From positions 115,680,218 to 115,744,217 of the forward strand of contig OW804098.1 of NCBI GenBank assembly GCA_942159475.1: a stretch of 64,000 nucleotides of DNA, given 5' to 3'. How positions within the stretch are numbered: position 1 is the stretch's first letter; each line of letters opens with the position of its first letter. Of this stretch, positions 11,978 through 23,281 are shown piece after piece. The DNA comes from Sthenelais limicola. Taxonomy: Eukaryota; Annelida; Polychaeta; Phyllodocida; Sigalionidae. The position numbers and the translations under genes were made by a program. The notes beneath the pieces were generated by a model. The model saw only the letters and a program-made list of their open reading frames with translations. It was not told where the DNA came from and ran no database searches.

Positions 11978-13257
11978 ATATATAAGAGGGAGTCATGGGA
12001 GATATCCCCAAAATGGTGGCCTCCTTGAATGGTGGCTATTGCTACAATTCGGAAACTTTTACATTGTTTGGTGGGGTTATTTTGGATACTATCAAATGAT
12101 TTAAACACAAGACATCCTAAATTAAGAGTTGATGTATATCTAATTTACTCCACTCCAAACCTTTTCTTTAAACCCATATTATGGCGCTCTTATATCTAAG
12201 ATTAGGTTGGACGATATATTTATGAGCCCCCCCCCCCCCCCCAGGATTCCATGAAGTGTCTGTTGTAAAAGTTTAAGACTTTAAAGGTTATTTGAGAAGA
12301 TTGGCGAAGTTGAATTGTACATTTTCTGCAAATCTTACCCATATGTTAAGAGGATATAATGATATAACTTTGTTACGTTTTCAAGAGTGAAAGTGTCAGT
12401 GATAATATCCATAAACATCTTTGAGAAGAACAGTGCATGGATGGTTTGGATCATTTATCTGATATTTCTATGAGTAATATCGGGTCAATAGGGAGATTCT
12501 GCAATGTATTTTTTTTCTTTTTTTTTTTAAAATATTGTATTCAGGACATTGAACATTTTCATACAGACGGTACAAATATTCTCAGGACAGCCTGACTTGC
12601 CAAAAAGAGTTTTACTATAGATGCTAAATTACAAAAATATGTGATATCGACACATTTGACATATGACATTGACATTTGACATTTGACATACATTTGACAT
12701 ATATAAATTCAAAAATTCAAACAGTCAACGGTTCTAGCAGTTAAATTTCATACGACATGATGAATACAATTATAAAGGCAATTTTTCATATGACATGAAT
12801 TACATACATACATCAATTTTTGATTTTATATTTGCTAAAAAATAAACTGGTCACATCACAGGTCACAGATAATAGTGTGAGAGCTTTGGAGCTGGTTAAA
12901 AACATACCACCACCGACGCCGTGCTCAATCACATAAACCATTTTAATAAAGTATTATAGGTTAAAGTTTTACTTTAGTCTTGTTCCTGGGTAAGACCATA
13001 AAGTGCCTTTCTGTCTCTGTAACCATCTCTGTTTAAGCTAAATCGCAGTTATGGTGAACTTTATTTGACAATGAGACCAGACTAGTTAGAACCAGTACCA
13101 GACAGAACAGCATGGTTCATTCCTTGAACCATGACATATAGCTACAGATAGTTGAGTGGGAAATGGTATTATGAATAGATTAATTATTCAATAAGCTTAC
13201 AGCTGTCTCCACCTCCCCTTCCCTTTCTGAGAATCGGAAGAAAAGACAGATATATAT
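11978..13257. other. unannotated stretch with F1 end fragment
   Basis: Contains a 16-C homopolymer (about 12227-12242), an F1 right-end fragment at about 12286-12337, a T-rich run near 12509-12530 that could mark a minus-strand retroposon tail, and short CATTTGA repeats near 12652-12705. No gene is recognised. Confidence 0.4.
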
Positions 13258-13344
13258 GGGTCACATTTTCAGAAAACGTACAATTGGCAGCTCTACACAT
13301 TTAGTAAATTCTGCTAAATTAGGCTGAAAAAGGATGAATACCGG

Positions 13345-14778
13345 ACCGTGAGCAAATCCACCATTTGGTCGTCATTTGACCCTAAAATCTTTTTCTGCCT
13401 ATTTGAATAAGAAAAAATGATGGCAGACATTTTCTGATAGTTTTATCGTGTCCGCCACCCCAAAATACATCAGAAATACCCCCTATTTACATAGTTTTTA
13501 CTAAGAATTTAGGTATTGGAGTGAAAAAACTGGATTTTAGGGCCTTTAAAATGAAGAAAAATCAGGCAAAGCACATTAAAATGCTGGAAATAAATAAAGA
13601 TATTTAGTTGAACATTTTTTCTCATTTAACCATTGAGCCTTGACTCTGGGTAATGCATTATCTGTTTTTTATTTGTTTTCTAGGGATCTTTAGTATAGTA
13701 AAAATGAAAACATATGTTGGGAACTCTAAATGTCAGCGTCATGTGTGGAAAATAAAATCCACGCCTAGAAAAAAATAAAAAATATGGGTGAATAATATAT
13801 ACTTATTTGGACAATTCTACATGCACCTGATATATTTAGAATGAATCTGTTACGATATATATGTTCATACTGTGGAATACTAGGGATCAGAGTATAATTT
13901 GGGCAGCTATGCTGTCAGCGTCACGTGAGTATTGTTACTCTACCACATTTAATAAATATTGAGAATTAATCATTAATAACATCCATATACATGAGATGTC
14001 GGACATACTTCATCTTAAATATCATAAATCCACTCAGGATCTTCTTGTTAGGAAGGTAGGGGGGAAATGTGTCAGCGTCACGTGTGTTTTCCACACGTGA
14101 CGCTGACATGGAGCTGAAACTGACACTGACATATATATTATGGAAACCCTTTTTGGGACATACAGAAAATCTTTATCCTTAAAAATGTTGCCTCTAATTA
14201 CTTGAACAGAACTTAAATTCACCTTTATGAACAACCAATACAAGTATTAATGTCAAATTAAAAAGAGAACAAGGAGGATTGAATTTTATATATCTTAATA
14301 TATATTCTAAGTATAATGGGGTATACAAGTGTGTATGAACAGAGAGTCAATGACCTGTCACCCTTGCTGCTGCCATTATCATTACCATTACTAAATGGTT
14401 ATGTGGCTGTAACTTTTCTCCTAGTTGGAATATTTTCACAAACTAAAAAGCGTTATGACCCCTATGTCGATACCTGTGAGGTACACTCTAATTTAAAACA
14501 TTATGTCCATATATTTTTTATTCATTTGTAATTTAAATAGTCATTTATGTTAAAATATGTACCATTCTGCCGTGCCCTTATCAGCAGAATTCCAGTCACA
14601 GTCTCTCCCAAGCTGCCCCGAATGAAATATTCATTATTAACTTTCCCAATTTCGTCTATATTAGCAGCAATATATCTAGTTTATGCACGAAAAATAATAA
14701 ACCAATAGAACCAATTTGAAAAAAATAAAAAAATTCAGTCCTGGATGGCCGAATGACGACCAATTGGTGGAATTGCTC
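13345..14778. mobile_element. nested 1.43-kb TIR transposon
   Basis: Inserted inside an F1 copy. The ends are inverted: GAGCAAATCCACCATTTGGT CGTCATT on the left, and the inverse of GAGCAATTCCACCAATTGGT CGTCATT on the right (about 29 bp). No transposase-like frame is seen. The interior repeats TGTCAGCGTCAYGTG at 13731, 13913 and 14070. The target duplication is unclear because of a few extra bases (ACCGT) at the left junction. Confidence 0.75.
14070..14108. repeat. perfect hairpin centred on CACGTG arms
   Basis: The arms TGTCAGCGTCACGTGTG (14070-14086) and its exact inverse (14092-14108) are separated by 5 nt. It lies in the nested 1.43-kb element, where the same half-site recurs twice unpaired. 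Each arm holds an E-box-like CACGTG. Confidence 0.85.
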
Positions 14779-14943
14779 GGGTATATCTGAGTATATTTAG
14801 TATCGCATTGAATTATAGTATCAGTTCTGTTATGTTAAACTGCATTTTGAAGCTCATTTTTGCCTTAAATGTGGGTTATTTGAGAGGATTGGTGAAGGTG
14901 AATTGTACATTTTTCTGAGAATCTGACCCATATGTATTTTTCA

Positions 14944-14995
14944 ATGATGAATGATGAAGCCAAACTAAAGGCGAAACGCGTTGGGTCGCATTCAA
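14944..14995 (+). ncRNA. hammerhead-like motif (decayed)
   Basis: The core reads ATGATGA, then A-GCC, an 8-nt loop and GGC as stem II, then GAAACGCG, followed by TTGGGTCGCATTCAATAAA. This resembles the hammerhead ribozyme layout (CTGATGA-stem-GAAA) known from Penelope-like elements and other retroelements. The first core base is A instead of C, so cleavage activity is unlikely. Confidence 0.4.
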
Positions 14996-15067
14996 TAAAC
15001 TGCTGAACAAAAATCATTGCGGGATATTTTCAGTTGAGTTGTCTCCACCTTCTTAATAATAATTTTT

Positions 15068-15217
15068 CAATATTCTTCTTTGCAAACATAACATGTCGAA
15101 ATTGGCAATTGGTTTCTATTTAAGTTACAAAAACATCTGGCTTTCCACGATATTGGAAAACAATTTGGTACAAACAAGGCCAATTTCGACATGTTAAGAA
15201 CACAAAGATGAATATTG
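15068..15217. repeat. inverted repeat with GGCTTTCCACGATATTG
   Basis: The arms CAATATTCTTCTTTGCAAAC...ATGTCGAAATTGGC (15068-15106) and the inverse (15179-15217) are separated by about 72 bp. GGCTTTCCACGATATTG inside recurs at about 15298-15314. Confidence 0.6.
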
Positions 15218-15374
15218 AAACATACACGTTTTTCTTTTCTTCCAGAGTTGGGGAGGTGGGGTCATAATCAACTATCTAATAATTATAATATAATTAGGCT
15301 TTCCACGATATTGAACAATTAGAGAGTTGAATGAACTTGTTTGATGTCTGGAAGTGACAGTTTGCTTGATTAGT

Positions 15375-15487
15375 GGGTCAGATTTTCAGAAAATGTACAA
15401 TTGGCAGCTGTACACATTTAGTAAATTATCCTAAATTAGGCTGAAAAATGGGGAAGTTGAATTGTACATTTTCTGAAGATCTGACCC
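15375..15487 (+). mobile_element. F1 MITE, internally deleted (113 bp)
   Basis: Both inverted ends are present, but about 125 bp of the interior is missing. After GGCTGAAAAATG the sequence jumps to GGGGAAGTTGAATTGTAC. Confidence 0.8.
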
Positions 15488-15644
15488 CTATGTTCAGTGA
15501 GGTTACTTATTATACAGTGCAGGGATTTGCAGTGAAAGATACCCAGCTTTCTGACTATGTAGTCATTAATTGCATTAAGTTGATACTGAATAATGATGCG
15601 TTTGGTGTGTCAACCACTTTTGAGTGCTTTATTATTGTCATATC

Positions 15645-16016
15645 CACTCTAAAGCGATTTTACAGCAGCAAATGCTTGGAAGTGATGGTCATGTTTGGCC
15701 ATGATGGGTGAAATCACCTGAAAATGTACAATTGGCCTTCTAGTCAGGGCCAATCCTTTCAAATAATCCACATTATAGACTAAAATATTGTTCAAAATAC
15801 ATTTCAACCTAACAAAACAGATTGCTAGAATCAATGCAATGCTGAATATACTCGGATTTACCTAGTATTGACCAAATTGCAGCCTAATTTAACAGAATTA
15901 ACTAATATGTGTACAGCTTCCAATTGTACATTTTTAGAAAATATTGCCCATCTACTCTAAAGGGATTTTACAGAAGCAAACGTTTGGAAGTGATGGGCAT
16001 GTTTGACCATATTGAG
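15645..16016. repeat. 65-bp direct duplication flanking an F1 copy
   Basis: 15645-15705 (CTCTAAAGCGATTTTACAGC ... TGTTTGGCCATGATG) and 15954-16016 (CTCTAAAGGGATTTTACAGA ... TGTTTGACCATATTG) are direct copies on either side of the F1 element at 15706-15949. The duplication is far longer than a 4-bp target duplication. Confidence 0.8.
15706..15949 (-). mobile_element. F1 MITE, subfamily B
   Basis: A complete but diverged reversed copy, with GGGTGAAATCACCTG at the left end. The interior (AACAAAACAGATTGCTAGAA) is typical. Confidence 0.8.
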
Positions 16017-16043
16017 AGGTAAACAGATTATCTGAGCGTAACA

Positions 16044-16278
16044 GGGTCAGATCTTCAGGAAACATACAATTGACCTTCACCAATCCTCTCAAATAACCCA
16101 CATTTAAGACAAAAACCAGGTTCAAAACACAGTTCAACATAACCGGACAGGTTTATTGAATGAATACAAAACAGAATACACTCAGATATACTCAGTATTT
16201 ATCAATTCTCACTCTAATTTAGCAGAATTTGATAGATGTGTAGATCTGTAGATTGTGCACTTTCTGAGAATCTGACCC
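16044..16278 (-). mobile_element. F1 MITE, subfamily C
   Basis: A reversed complete copy. Subfamily C is recognised by ATTGAATGAATACAA...ACTCAGATATACTCAG and the TCTAATTTAGCAGAATTTGA end. The flanks (AACA / AGCA) match at three of four bases. Confidence 0.85.
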
Positions 16279-16413
16279 AGCAAGTGCAGGCGGGGTAGGC
16301 ATTAGTGGCCAGGAATTAAGCACCACCAGGGTGGTAAACAATCAATCAAGTGTATTTATGATGCGCTATTTGTGTTGCACTGAGGTGAGGTCACTATCAT
16401 AGGGCGCGTACAT

Positions 16414-16648
16414 GGGTCAGATTTTAAAAAAATGTACAATTGGCAGCTCTATATATTTAGTAATTTCTGCTAAATTTTGCTAAAAAAAGGGATAAATTTG
16501 GGGTATATCTGAGTATGTTTGGTATCGCATTGGTTTAAAGTATTGGTTCTGTTATGTTAAACAGCAATTTGGAGCTCATTTTCCTCTTAAATGAGGGTTA
16601 TTTCAGTGGATTGGTGAAGGTGAATTGTACATTTTCTGAAAATCTGAC
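16414..16648 (+). mobile_element. F1 MITE, subfamily A, right end damaged
   Basis: The left end is intact. The right end reads AATCTGACAG, having lost the final CCC. Confidence 0.85.
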
Positions 16649-17165
16649 AGTAAGTAATCCAAGGCAGCGATTTTGTGAGTGGCGCTACTGTAGCAGTTTC
16701 ATGACGTCATTTGGACATGTCGCGCAAAGCTCCCGTAGCCCCACCATTGCGGAGATAAATAATCTCTGTTTGTTCATCGATCATATAGTTTTATGAGTTC
16801 TAACTTAGATATATCCATCTTTAGAGGCAAACAATTTCAACTATAGCCTCAAACCGTTACTGAGGCGGTGTATAGAGTGATTATTTATCGCCCCAATGCT
16901 AACTCTATGGGAATTATTTACATCTGGTCCTATTATAAATGGTGTACAAGCTGACCATGTGCAGAGTTCCTCTTGGAGTGGTGAGAATACCTAGATAAAC
17001 TATAGCCATCGACTGCCTTTTAATCACCACAAAATACATCATTTTATTTAATTCTTTGTTAATTTCCTTATGGGTTCGTTCAGTTTTAATAGGAAAGTTA
17101 TGTTTTATAACTTGAGCCATTCAAAAGAGTACAGGAGAGTCTATAAAACCTCAGATATATTGTTA
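16649..17165. other. unannotated stretch
   Basis: No gene or repeat is recognised. Confidence 0.4.
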
Positions 17166-17214
17166 GTTTTAATTCTCCTCCCTTTCTGAAAGGCAAAGGG
17201 AGGAGAATTAAAAC
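17166..17214. repeat. perfect 20-bp-arm hairpin
   Basis: GTTTTAATTCTCCTCCCTTT and its exact inverse, with a 9-nt loop (CTGAAAGGC). F2-like sequence (CTATAGTAAAGTAGGTAAATTTA) follows directly. Confidence 0.85.
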
Positions 17215-17740
17215 CACTATAGTAAAGTAGGTAAATTTATTGAAATATACTCGTTAGGAAAACCTCAGATATGCATGTGTAGTGGGTCCGCCACCCGGAA
17301 AACATCAACGCTGCAGACCATTGCCGACTACAACTAGGCTAAGACAGCGGAGGCACTTCTACTGGAGCTGGAGACAACCACCAGTTCCAGCCGCTTCTGT
17401 CAGAGGGCGACATACGTCATCGTGCCGACAGCACTGCAGACACCCTACGACGAGCAGTAGGCGAAGGATACTACTACCTCCGCAAGGGGATCCAGACTTC
17501 GCTTAACACTACGGACTCGAGCCGCACCGCGGACCAAGATACTTCTGTTGTTCAAATAAAGTAAGCTTGTTCAAAGACAATACCTTTGTAACTGTATACC
17601 TTTGGGTAATAAAACACGGTTCAAACAAATTTCCGCGTATTCATAATTCTTTCTCGAATTTCGTAAACTTGTGCCCACAAATCTACGGTTCACTACATAT
17701 GGAAATATCAAATACACAAACATCAAATTTGATATTAATG
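17215..17740. other. GC-richer unannotated stretch
   Basis: 17280-17520 is much GC-richer than its surroundings. One plus-strand frame is open apart from two stops, and an AATAAA-type signal lies near 17555. It could be an LTR or retroelement remnant, but no domain is recognised. Confidence 0.3.
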
Positions 17741-18660
17741 TTACTAACAGTGCTGAACACTCCAAATATGAAAACCTACTGAGTAAAGGCCCATTCACAT
17801 TACAAAGGCCAATTGGTGTACGGATGCAACACGGCAAAAAACACAATGTTAAAGTATTACAGCCGGCAAGGATCGGCCGGATGGTCATGGTAATGGGAAT
17901 GTACCTTTAGGGTTCCTGTGAATAAATCACTTTGAAAAATAGCATTTTTGCGACTTGTAACTCATTTATCTGGAACACATCAGATATGAAGCCCTACAAA
18001 TGGAAGGATTCCTCACACCCTTGGAGAAGGCAATATATAAGCCGAAAGGCATTGGGTCAACTTACCTGTTATTTGGTTAAATAAAATAACCAATTTTCAA
18101 CAATATCAGAGAACTTACTTGTGTGTCCTATCAACCTTTGAATTAACAATGTAATATATCTATATATCTATACATGCATACTATGACATAGGAATGTTAG
18201 TGCTCTTGATGATGGAAGATATGATTTTATGTAGTTAACGACAAGACAATCCCAGGATCTGGCCACTTTGCCACTCAACTGTGTGTCTTATCAGCCTTTG
18301 AATTAACAATATGTAATATATATATCCATTACTGGTATTAAGAGTAAGAACAATATCCTGGTGTGACGTCTTAAATCATACATTTATGGGCCTATTCTAG
18401 CCTCACTGGCTCCACGGTAGGATTAGCAATGAAACAACATCGCATAGGATGGGAGAAACAACATAGCTATAATATGTGATCTGTTTCAGGAAAATGAGTC
18501 ACAATTATGTCGTATATTCTTTTTTTTCAAAGTTGTTTATTTACAAGATATCTTTGTTGAAATGTTTTCATTTCTTGTGCATCTAATCCTTGAGGTCGCC
18601 TGAGTAAATGTGCTAAATTTAGATATTCAAATCCATTTTTAAGGTCTTCCTATAGAGTAT
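17741..18660. repeat. left arm of a distant inverted duplication
   Basis: Segments here match 25050-26330 in reverse complement. Examples are ACAGTGCTGAACACTCCAAA, the GGAAGGATTCCTCACACC block, AACGACAAGACAATCCCAGG and AGCAATGAAACAACATCGCA. The two arms lie about 6.4 kb apart and each carries different insertions. They may be ends of one large foldback element or two independent copies of a composite repeat. Confidence 0.75.
18010..18062 (+). ncRNA. GGC-loop-GCCGAAA motif (Penelope/hammerhead-like)
   Basis: TTGGAGAAGGC, an AT-rich loop, GCCGAAAGGCATTGGGT. The order stem, GAAA, then RCRTTGGGT matches the motif at 14944-14995 and its inverted relative at 26075-26135. The CTGATGA half of a hammerhead is not preserved. 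Confidence 0.35.
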
Positions 18661-18667
18661 ATGCTAT

Positions 18668-18791
18668 GTGATTAATTTCTCAAGATTTTGTGTCTGAGGC
18701 ATTTGCTTGAAAATAAACCCCGAGGCCCGGAGGGCCGAGGGGTTTATTTTCAAGCAAAAGCCGAAGACACAAAATCGAGGGAATTAATCAC
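18668..18791. repeat. core-loop hairpin 1 (CGA-GGCCC-GGA-GGGCC-GAG)
   Basis: Arms 18668-18720 and 18740-18791 (about 53 bp, roughly eight mismatches) surround a 19-nt core at 18721-18739. The core has CGA, inner stem GGCCC, loop GGA, inner stem GGGCC and GAG. The arms (GTGATTAATT...AAATAAACCC) do not resemble the arms of the other three hairpins of this class, but the core architecture does. Confidence 0.85.
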
Positions 18792-20300
18792 TTTAATAGC
18801 CGATTTTTGGATTCAATACTACTGTTTAAACACATATTAACCAATATTAGGCTTAAAAAAAGGTTGTAGATGTACTTACAGCAGGATGAATTCCAATAAT
18901 TTAGCTCCTCCACTCGAACACATGGGTTACTATTTTACGTCTGACATGGAAAGGACCGAGACAAATGCAGCCTTCATAACATCCAAATCAGGATGTTTTA
19001 CACATTTTAACCCATCACATTCTAATATTTGGATTATTTTAACTATTTCTAACCAATATCACATATGTACACGTAATCATAACTTCACAATGTCGTTTAC
19101 GTCAGCCGCACTCTCCGTTCCAGAAACAAACGAAGCTTCCAGTTTTTGCATGCAACCAAGCATCAGACTTCCGGTTTACGAATGCCGTATCCGTGTGTCT
19201 AGGGACTTAAAAAAGAAATAAATAAAAGATTTGAATTGCTGTGTTTACTCTCCGCAAGTTTGCACCGCTTTAGTCGGAATCTAAATGACAACGCGACGGC
19301 TGGCCGAATGAACCTCCAGCTATAACAGCCAATCAGAGATGCATATTTACTTATGTTTATGTTCAGCAAGCCGGGCTGGTTTCGTAAGGTTCCGCTGCTT
19401 GCTATCCAAAGCATCAGAGACTTCCGGTTTACGAGTGCCGTGTTGCGTGTGTCTACGGGATCTAAGAGATAAATAAAAAATCTGAATCGCTAGAAATGAT
19501 TTAAATATAGTTTTAGCCCGATAGCGAAGATTTAGTGTACGGGAATCAAGTATTCAATGAATGGCGATTTCAGAAGCCATGCGTGTTACCTGCGAGCGAT
19601 CAAGCAAGGCGGAAGCAGTTTGGAGACTTCGGCATAGCCACTCTGTGCACGGTGCACATGGCGTTGCATGTTGTACGGTAGTCTAAATAGCGCACGGACG
19701 ATTTCATTCGAAAGTGCCTTCACATCAACAAACGGAGGCTTGCACGATGTCTACTCATACTGTCGTCATGTTATGGCGAGACCTACGCTGAAAATACTTG
19801 GATTATTCCCTATTTCGATGCTCACCACCATTCAGCAAGCAGATTATGCTAAGTTCAAGGATATTTGGAACATTATCGATGATTTTGGAGATATTGTGTA
19901 GAGTTTTACATAGCCTGGGCTTGACCCCATGAGGGGAGGCAGCCATTGTATCATGAAATATCGCTCGCACGATGTCTATCGTCGTCACGTTATGGCAAAC
20001 CCTATGCCCTAAAAACTTAAAAATGGCTAATATTTCCGTCGGAAACAGTGGAGGAATGACTTTAATGGGACCAGGACTTTATACACGTTCAAAAATGAAC
20101 GCGGAATCGACGACAAACAACTAGTTGATGAGGTAAGTGATTGAGCGGAAACGCCGGCTGGGGTTTATTTTAACTACATCCGCAAAATAATTCTACATCC
20201 GAAAAATAAACCCCTGAATCCGAACAATAAAATACTGCATCCGTTTTCCGGTGTGACGACTTCCTGTCCAAACAGTAATTTATAAGTATCCAGAACCCCA
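18792..20300. other. body of insertion in F2; internal direct repeats
   Basis: No gene is recognised. Two direct-repeat pairs are visible. ACTTCCGGTTTACGARTGCC plus downstream AATAAAW-GAATYGCT occurs at about 19166-19240 and 19420-19490. CGTCRTGTTATGGC plus CCTAYGC occurs near 19762 and 19985. CATCCGNAAAATAA-type units repeat at 20175-20240, with GGGGTTTATTTT / AAAATAAACCCC inverted at 20162-20207, echoing the arm of hairpin 1. Confidence 0.5.
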
Positions 20301-20769
20301 GCAGAATCCAAAGATCTGCTATTAAAGCTATTTAACTAGTAATTGCCAATCCAGAAATAATGCAAACATTTTTTCAAGCATAAAAATATCAAACATAAAA
20401 TATAGAAACACTTGTTAGATTTCCCCAATGTTTACCACGATTAGAATTGGCTTGATCTCATCTGTTCAAATATGATGATGTCTCAAAATCCATTTTTAGC
20501 GACTTGTAACTCATTTCTCTGTAACACATCACATATGCTCCCGTTTACTGTTGCTGGTTTCAGTTATTATTTTGATGATGCAAACAACTAGATTCGTAAT
20601 AGTAACTTGACTTATCATATTTCTTAAGATATTTATAATAGTAAATTTCTGGGAAGACCCTGAATTCTGTTATGACCTTTCTAGAAAGTCACAACCTAAT
20701 AAAAAGAGTTATTTCCTAACCATTGCTCTCCATTTTAGTACGCTTCCTGTTGTTGGTGAATGACTATAT

Positions 20770-21004
20770 GAGTCAAGTTATCAGAAAATGTACAATTCAC
20801 CTTCACCAATCCTCTGAAAAAACCCACATTTAAGATTAAAATGAGCTTCAAACTGCAGTTTAGCATAAAAGATTTGATACTTTAAATCAATGCGATACCA
20901 AATATTCTCAGATACACCCGGTATTCATCATTTTTCAGCCAAATTTAGCAGGATTTCCTAAATGTGTAGAGCTGCCAATTGTACATTTTCTGACGATCTG
21001 GCCC
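20770..21004 (-). mobile_element. F1 MITE, subfamily A
   Basis: A complete reversed copy with a diverged left end (GAGTCAAGTTATCAG). The flanks are ATAT / ATGT. Confidence 0.85.
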
Positions 21005-21324
21005 ATGTAACATATATGAGTACATTAAGTTCTTACTCTCCGACTTTAATACCATCTTAAATCAGAGGTTTATCTACGCTAAAGCTCTACTATTATAATG
21101 TCTAAGCTACTTGTCTCTTTTAGATGAGTTTGTTTGGTAAATATCGCAGCGATAAACACCCGTTCTGTCGCTCTAAGGCCATAAAGAGGTGGCATGGGTA
21201 GTATCTAAAGTGTATCCTAAAGGCATTAAAATAGGTTTAATTACTAGCATGGAATAGGAATGATTACAGCGTAACGAGGTGCAACGTTGTGCATAATTAT
21301 ATTGAGTTAAAACCTTCAGCCTAT

Positions 21325-21729
21325 GGATCAGACATTTAGAAAATGTACAATTGGCAGATAATTCTGCTAAGTAAGACTGAAAAATTGTCATTTTGACTTT
21401 TTACTATGTATATTTGAATATATTTGATTCAATATATTTGATGAATATATTTGCCTTGATTCAAACAATCCGTTTGTTTATGTTGAACTGTATTTTGAAC
21501 CTCACTTTTGTCTTATATTTAGATCATTTCAGAGTCTCGAATCTCTGACTTCTGCATTAGCCTCATTATAGACCGAATACTTGGGCGAAATAACCCTGTA
21601 TTTCTTATAGCATACTCAAGTGCTCTTTGGATAGATTGAACAGTACTTTGAAGGTTATTTTCGTCTGATATTTGATTATTTGAGAGGATTGGTGAAGGCG
21701 AATTGTACATTTTTTTGGCGATTACACCC
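21325..21729 (+). mobile_element. F1 MITE with internal insertion
   Basis: An F1 frame interrupted by about 105 bp at 21537-21640, which is an inverted copy of 22193-22308. The right part resumes with GATTATTTGAGAGGATTGGT and ends GATTACACCC. Confidence 0.7.
21537..21625 (-). repeat. inverted copy of 22193-22308
   Basis: TCTCTGACTTCTGCATTAGC ... GAATACTTGGGCGAAATAAC ... CATACTCAAGTGCT is the reverse complement of 22193-22308, apart from a 12-bp unit that is expanded in the other copy. Confidence 0.8.
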
Positions 21730-21919
21730 ATAAGCCTATTATACTGCCATTGGATATTGACGTTATTTACGGCTATGATTGAGTCCCAACCGTAAAAAAG
21801 GAGTCTTTGTGAATATGTAATCTACACTGGAATTGAACGGGGAAGAGGAGGCGCTTAAGCCTAAGCTTCCTGAGATCAAAGTATCAGCATTGGTTTTAGA
21901 TGTACAATATACATCTTAA

Positions 21920-22153
21920 GGGTGAAGTCGCCAGAAAATGTCCAATTCATCTTCCCCAATCCTCTCAAATAACCCACATTTCAGACGAAAATAACCTTCA
22001 AAGTACAGTTCAATCTATCCAAATAGATTGCTAGAATCAGTGCAATGCCGAATGTAGGCCTACCTAATATCGACCAAATTGCACCCTAATAACTTAGCAG
22101 AATTTACTAAATGTGCACAGCTGCCAATTGTACATTTTCTGAAAATCTGACCC
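21920..22153 (-). mobile_element. F1 MITE, subfamily B
   Basis: Reversed. The left end is GGGTGAAGTCGCCAG, a recurrent alternative end seen also at 24519 and 31603 and, inverted, at 25817. Confidence 0.85.
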
Positions 22154-22192
22154 ATAGTCACGTTAGTCACTAGTTGGCCTTATAAATTCAGC

Positions 22193-22308
22193 ACTTGAGT
22201 ATGCTGTAAGAAATACAGGGTTATTTGGCTCAAGTATTCGCTCTAGTATTCGCTCTAGTATTCGCTCTAGTATTCGCTCTAAGGCTAATGCAGAAGTCAG
22301 AGATTTGG
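22193..22308 (+). repeat. duplicated segment with 12-bp tandem expansion
   Basis: Matches 21537-21625 inverted. It holds four tandem AGTATTCGCTCT units where the other copy has one. Confidence 0.8.
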
Positions 22309-22557
22309 TAGCTCTACACATTTAGGCAATTCTCCCAAGTGGACTGCTATGCGTATTTGATTGTGATTCTGAGATTAAGATTATAAACTTAATTGGCCAA
22401 TAAAAAATATTTAAATAAAAAATATGAATGAAAAACGTGTTAAACCTAGCAACGGTTTGTGAACTGAATCCCACCTTACCTCATCATGTATTTATAAGTA
22501 GGTGTGGGCACAGTGATGCATGGGAATATTCAGCCAACGTCAATAATCAGATTATAC

Positions 22558-22794
22558 GGGTCAGATTTTCAGAAAATGAACAATTGGCAGCTCTACATAT
22601 TTAGTAATTACTGCTAAGTTCTGCTAAAGAAAATGATACATTTTGGGTATATCTGAGTATATTTGGTATCGCATTGATTTAAAATATCAGTTCTGTTATG
22701 TTAAACTGCATTTTGAAGCTTATTTTTGTCTTAAATGTGGGTTATTTGAGAGGATTGATGAAGGTGAATTGTACATTTTCTGAAAATTTGACCC
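22558..22794 (+). mobile_element. F1 MITE, subfamily A
   Basis: A complete copy. The flanks ATAC / ATAT match at three of four bases. Confidence 0.9.
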
Positions 22795-23046
22795 ATATCA
22801 CGTGTCCATGTCCAGTCTAGGTCCAAACCATCAGATCAGATAAGAATGGTATGTCAGTGATTAGGAGCCTTCCCGGCGTTCTAATGGGAATATAATCACA
22901 TTTTGCAGTCTTAAGGGAATTATAATGGCAATTTGCGGGTTGAGGCGGCAGGCGGGAGGCTTACTCTCTCATCCTTGGGCCTAGACTGTGTTGCAACTTG
23001 GGCTGATCCATATTCATCATAAAAACAAGCAATCAAATAGTCTTAA
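22795..23046. other. unannotated spacer
   Basis: Nothing is recognised. Confidence 0.4.
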
Positions 23047-23281
23047 GTGTAAGATCTTCAGAAAATGTACAATTCAACTTCGCCAATCCTCTCAAATAAT
23101 CCAAATTTCAGACAAAAATAAAGTTCAAGATACAGTTCAATCTAACCAAACAGATTGCTAGAATCAATGCAATGCTGAATATACTCGAATTTACCTAGTA
23201 TTGACCAAATTGCAGCCTAATTTAGCAGAATTTACTCAATGTGTACAGCTGTCAATTGTACATTTTCTGAAAATCTGACCC
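23047..23281 (-). mobile_element. F1 MITE, subfamily B
   Basis: A complete reversed copy with TTAA on both sides (23043-23046 and 23282-23285). Confidence 0.9.

Larger units (their letters stand above)
13258..14929 (+). mobile_element. F1 MITE, subfamily A, split by nested transposon
   Basis: The left third (13258-13344) and right two-thirds (14779-14929) join into one normal subfamily A copy at GAATACCGG/GGTATATCTG. ATAT lies on both sides. The insertion must be younger than this F1 copy. Confidence 0.85.
18475..20534. mobile_element. F2 MITE split by a 1.6-kb insertion
   Basis: The left half is at 18475-18660 (TGTGATCTGTTTCAGGAAAA TGAGTCA) and the right half at about 20320-20534 (TTTTAGCGACTTGTAACTCA ... 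CACATCACAT). The interrupting DNA begins with the hairpin at 18668-18791. Confidence 0.7.

Noticed and set aside
18886..19221. 111-codon plus-strand ORF
   Set aside because: No domain is visible, it sits in an insertion with internal direct repeats, and its tail overlaps one repeat copy.
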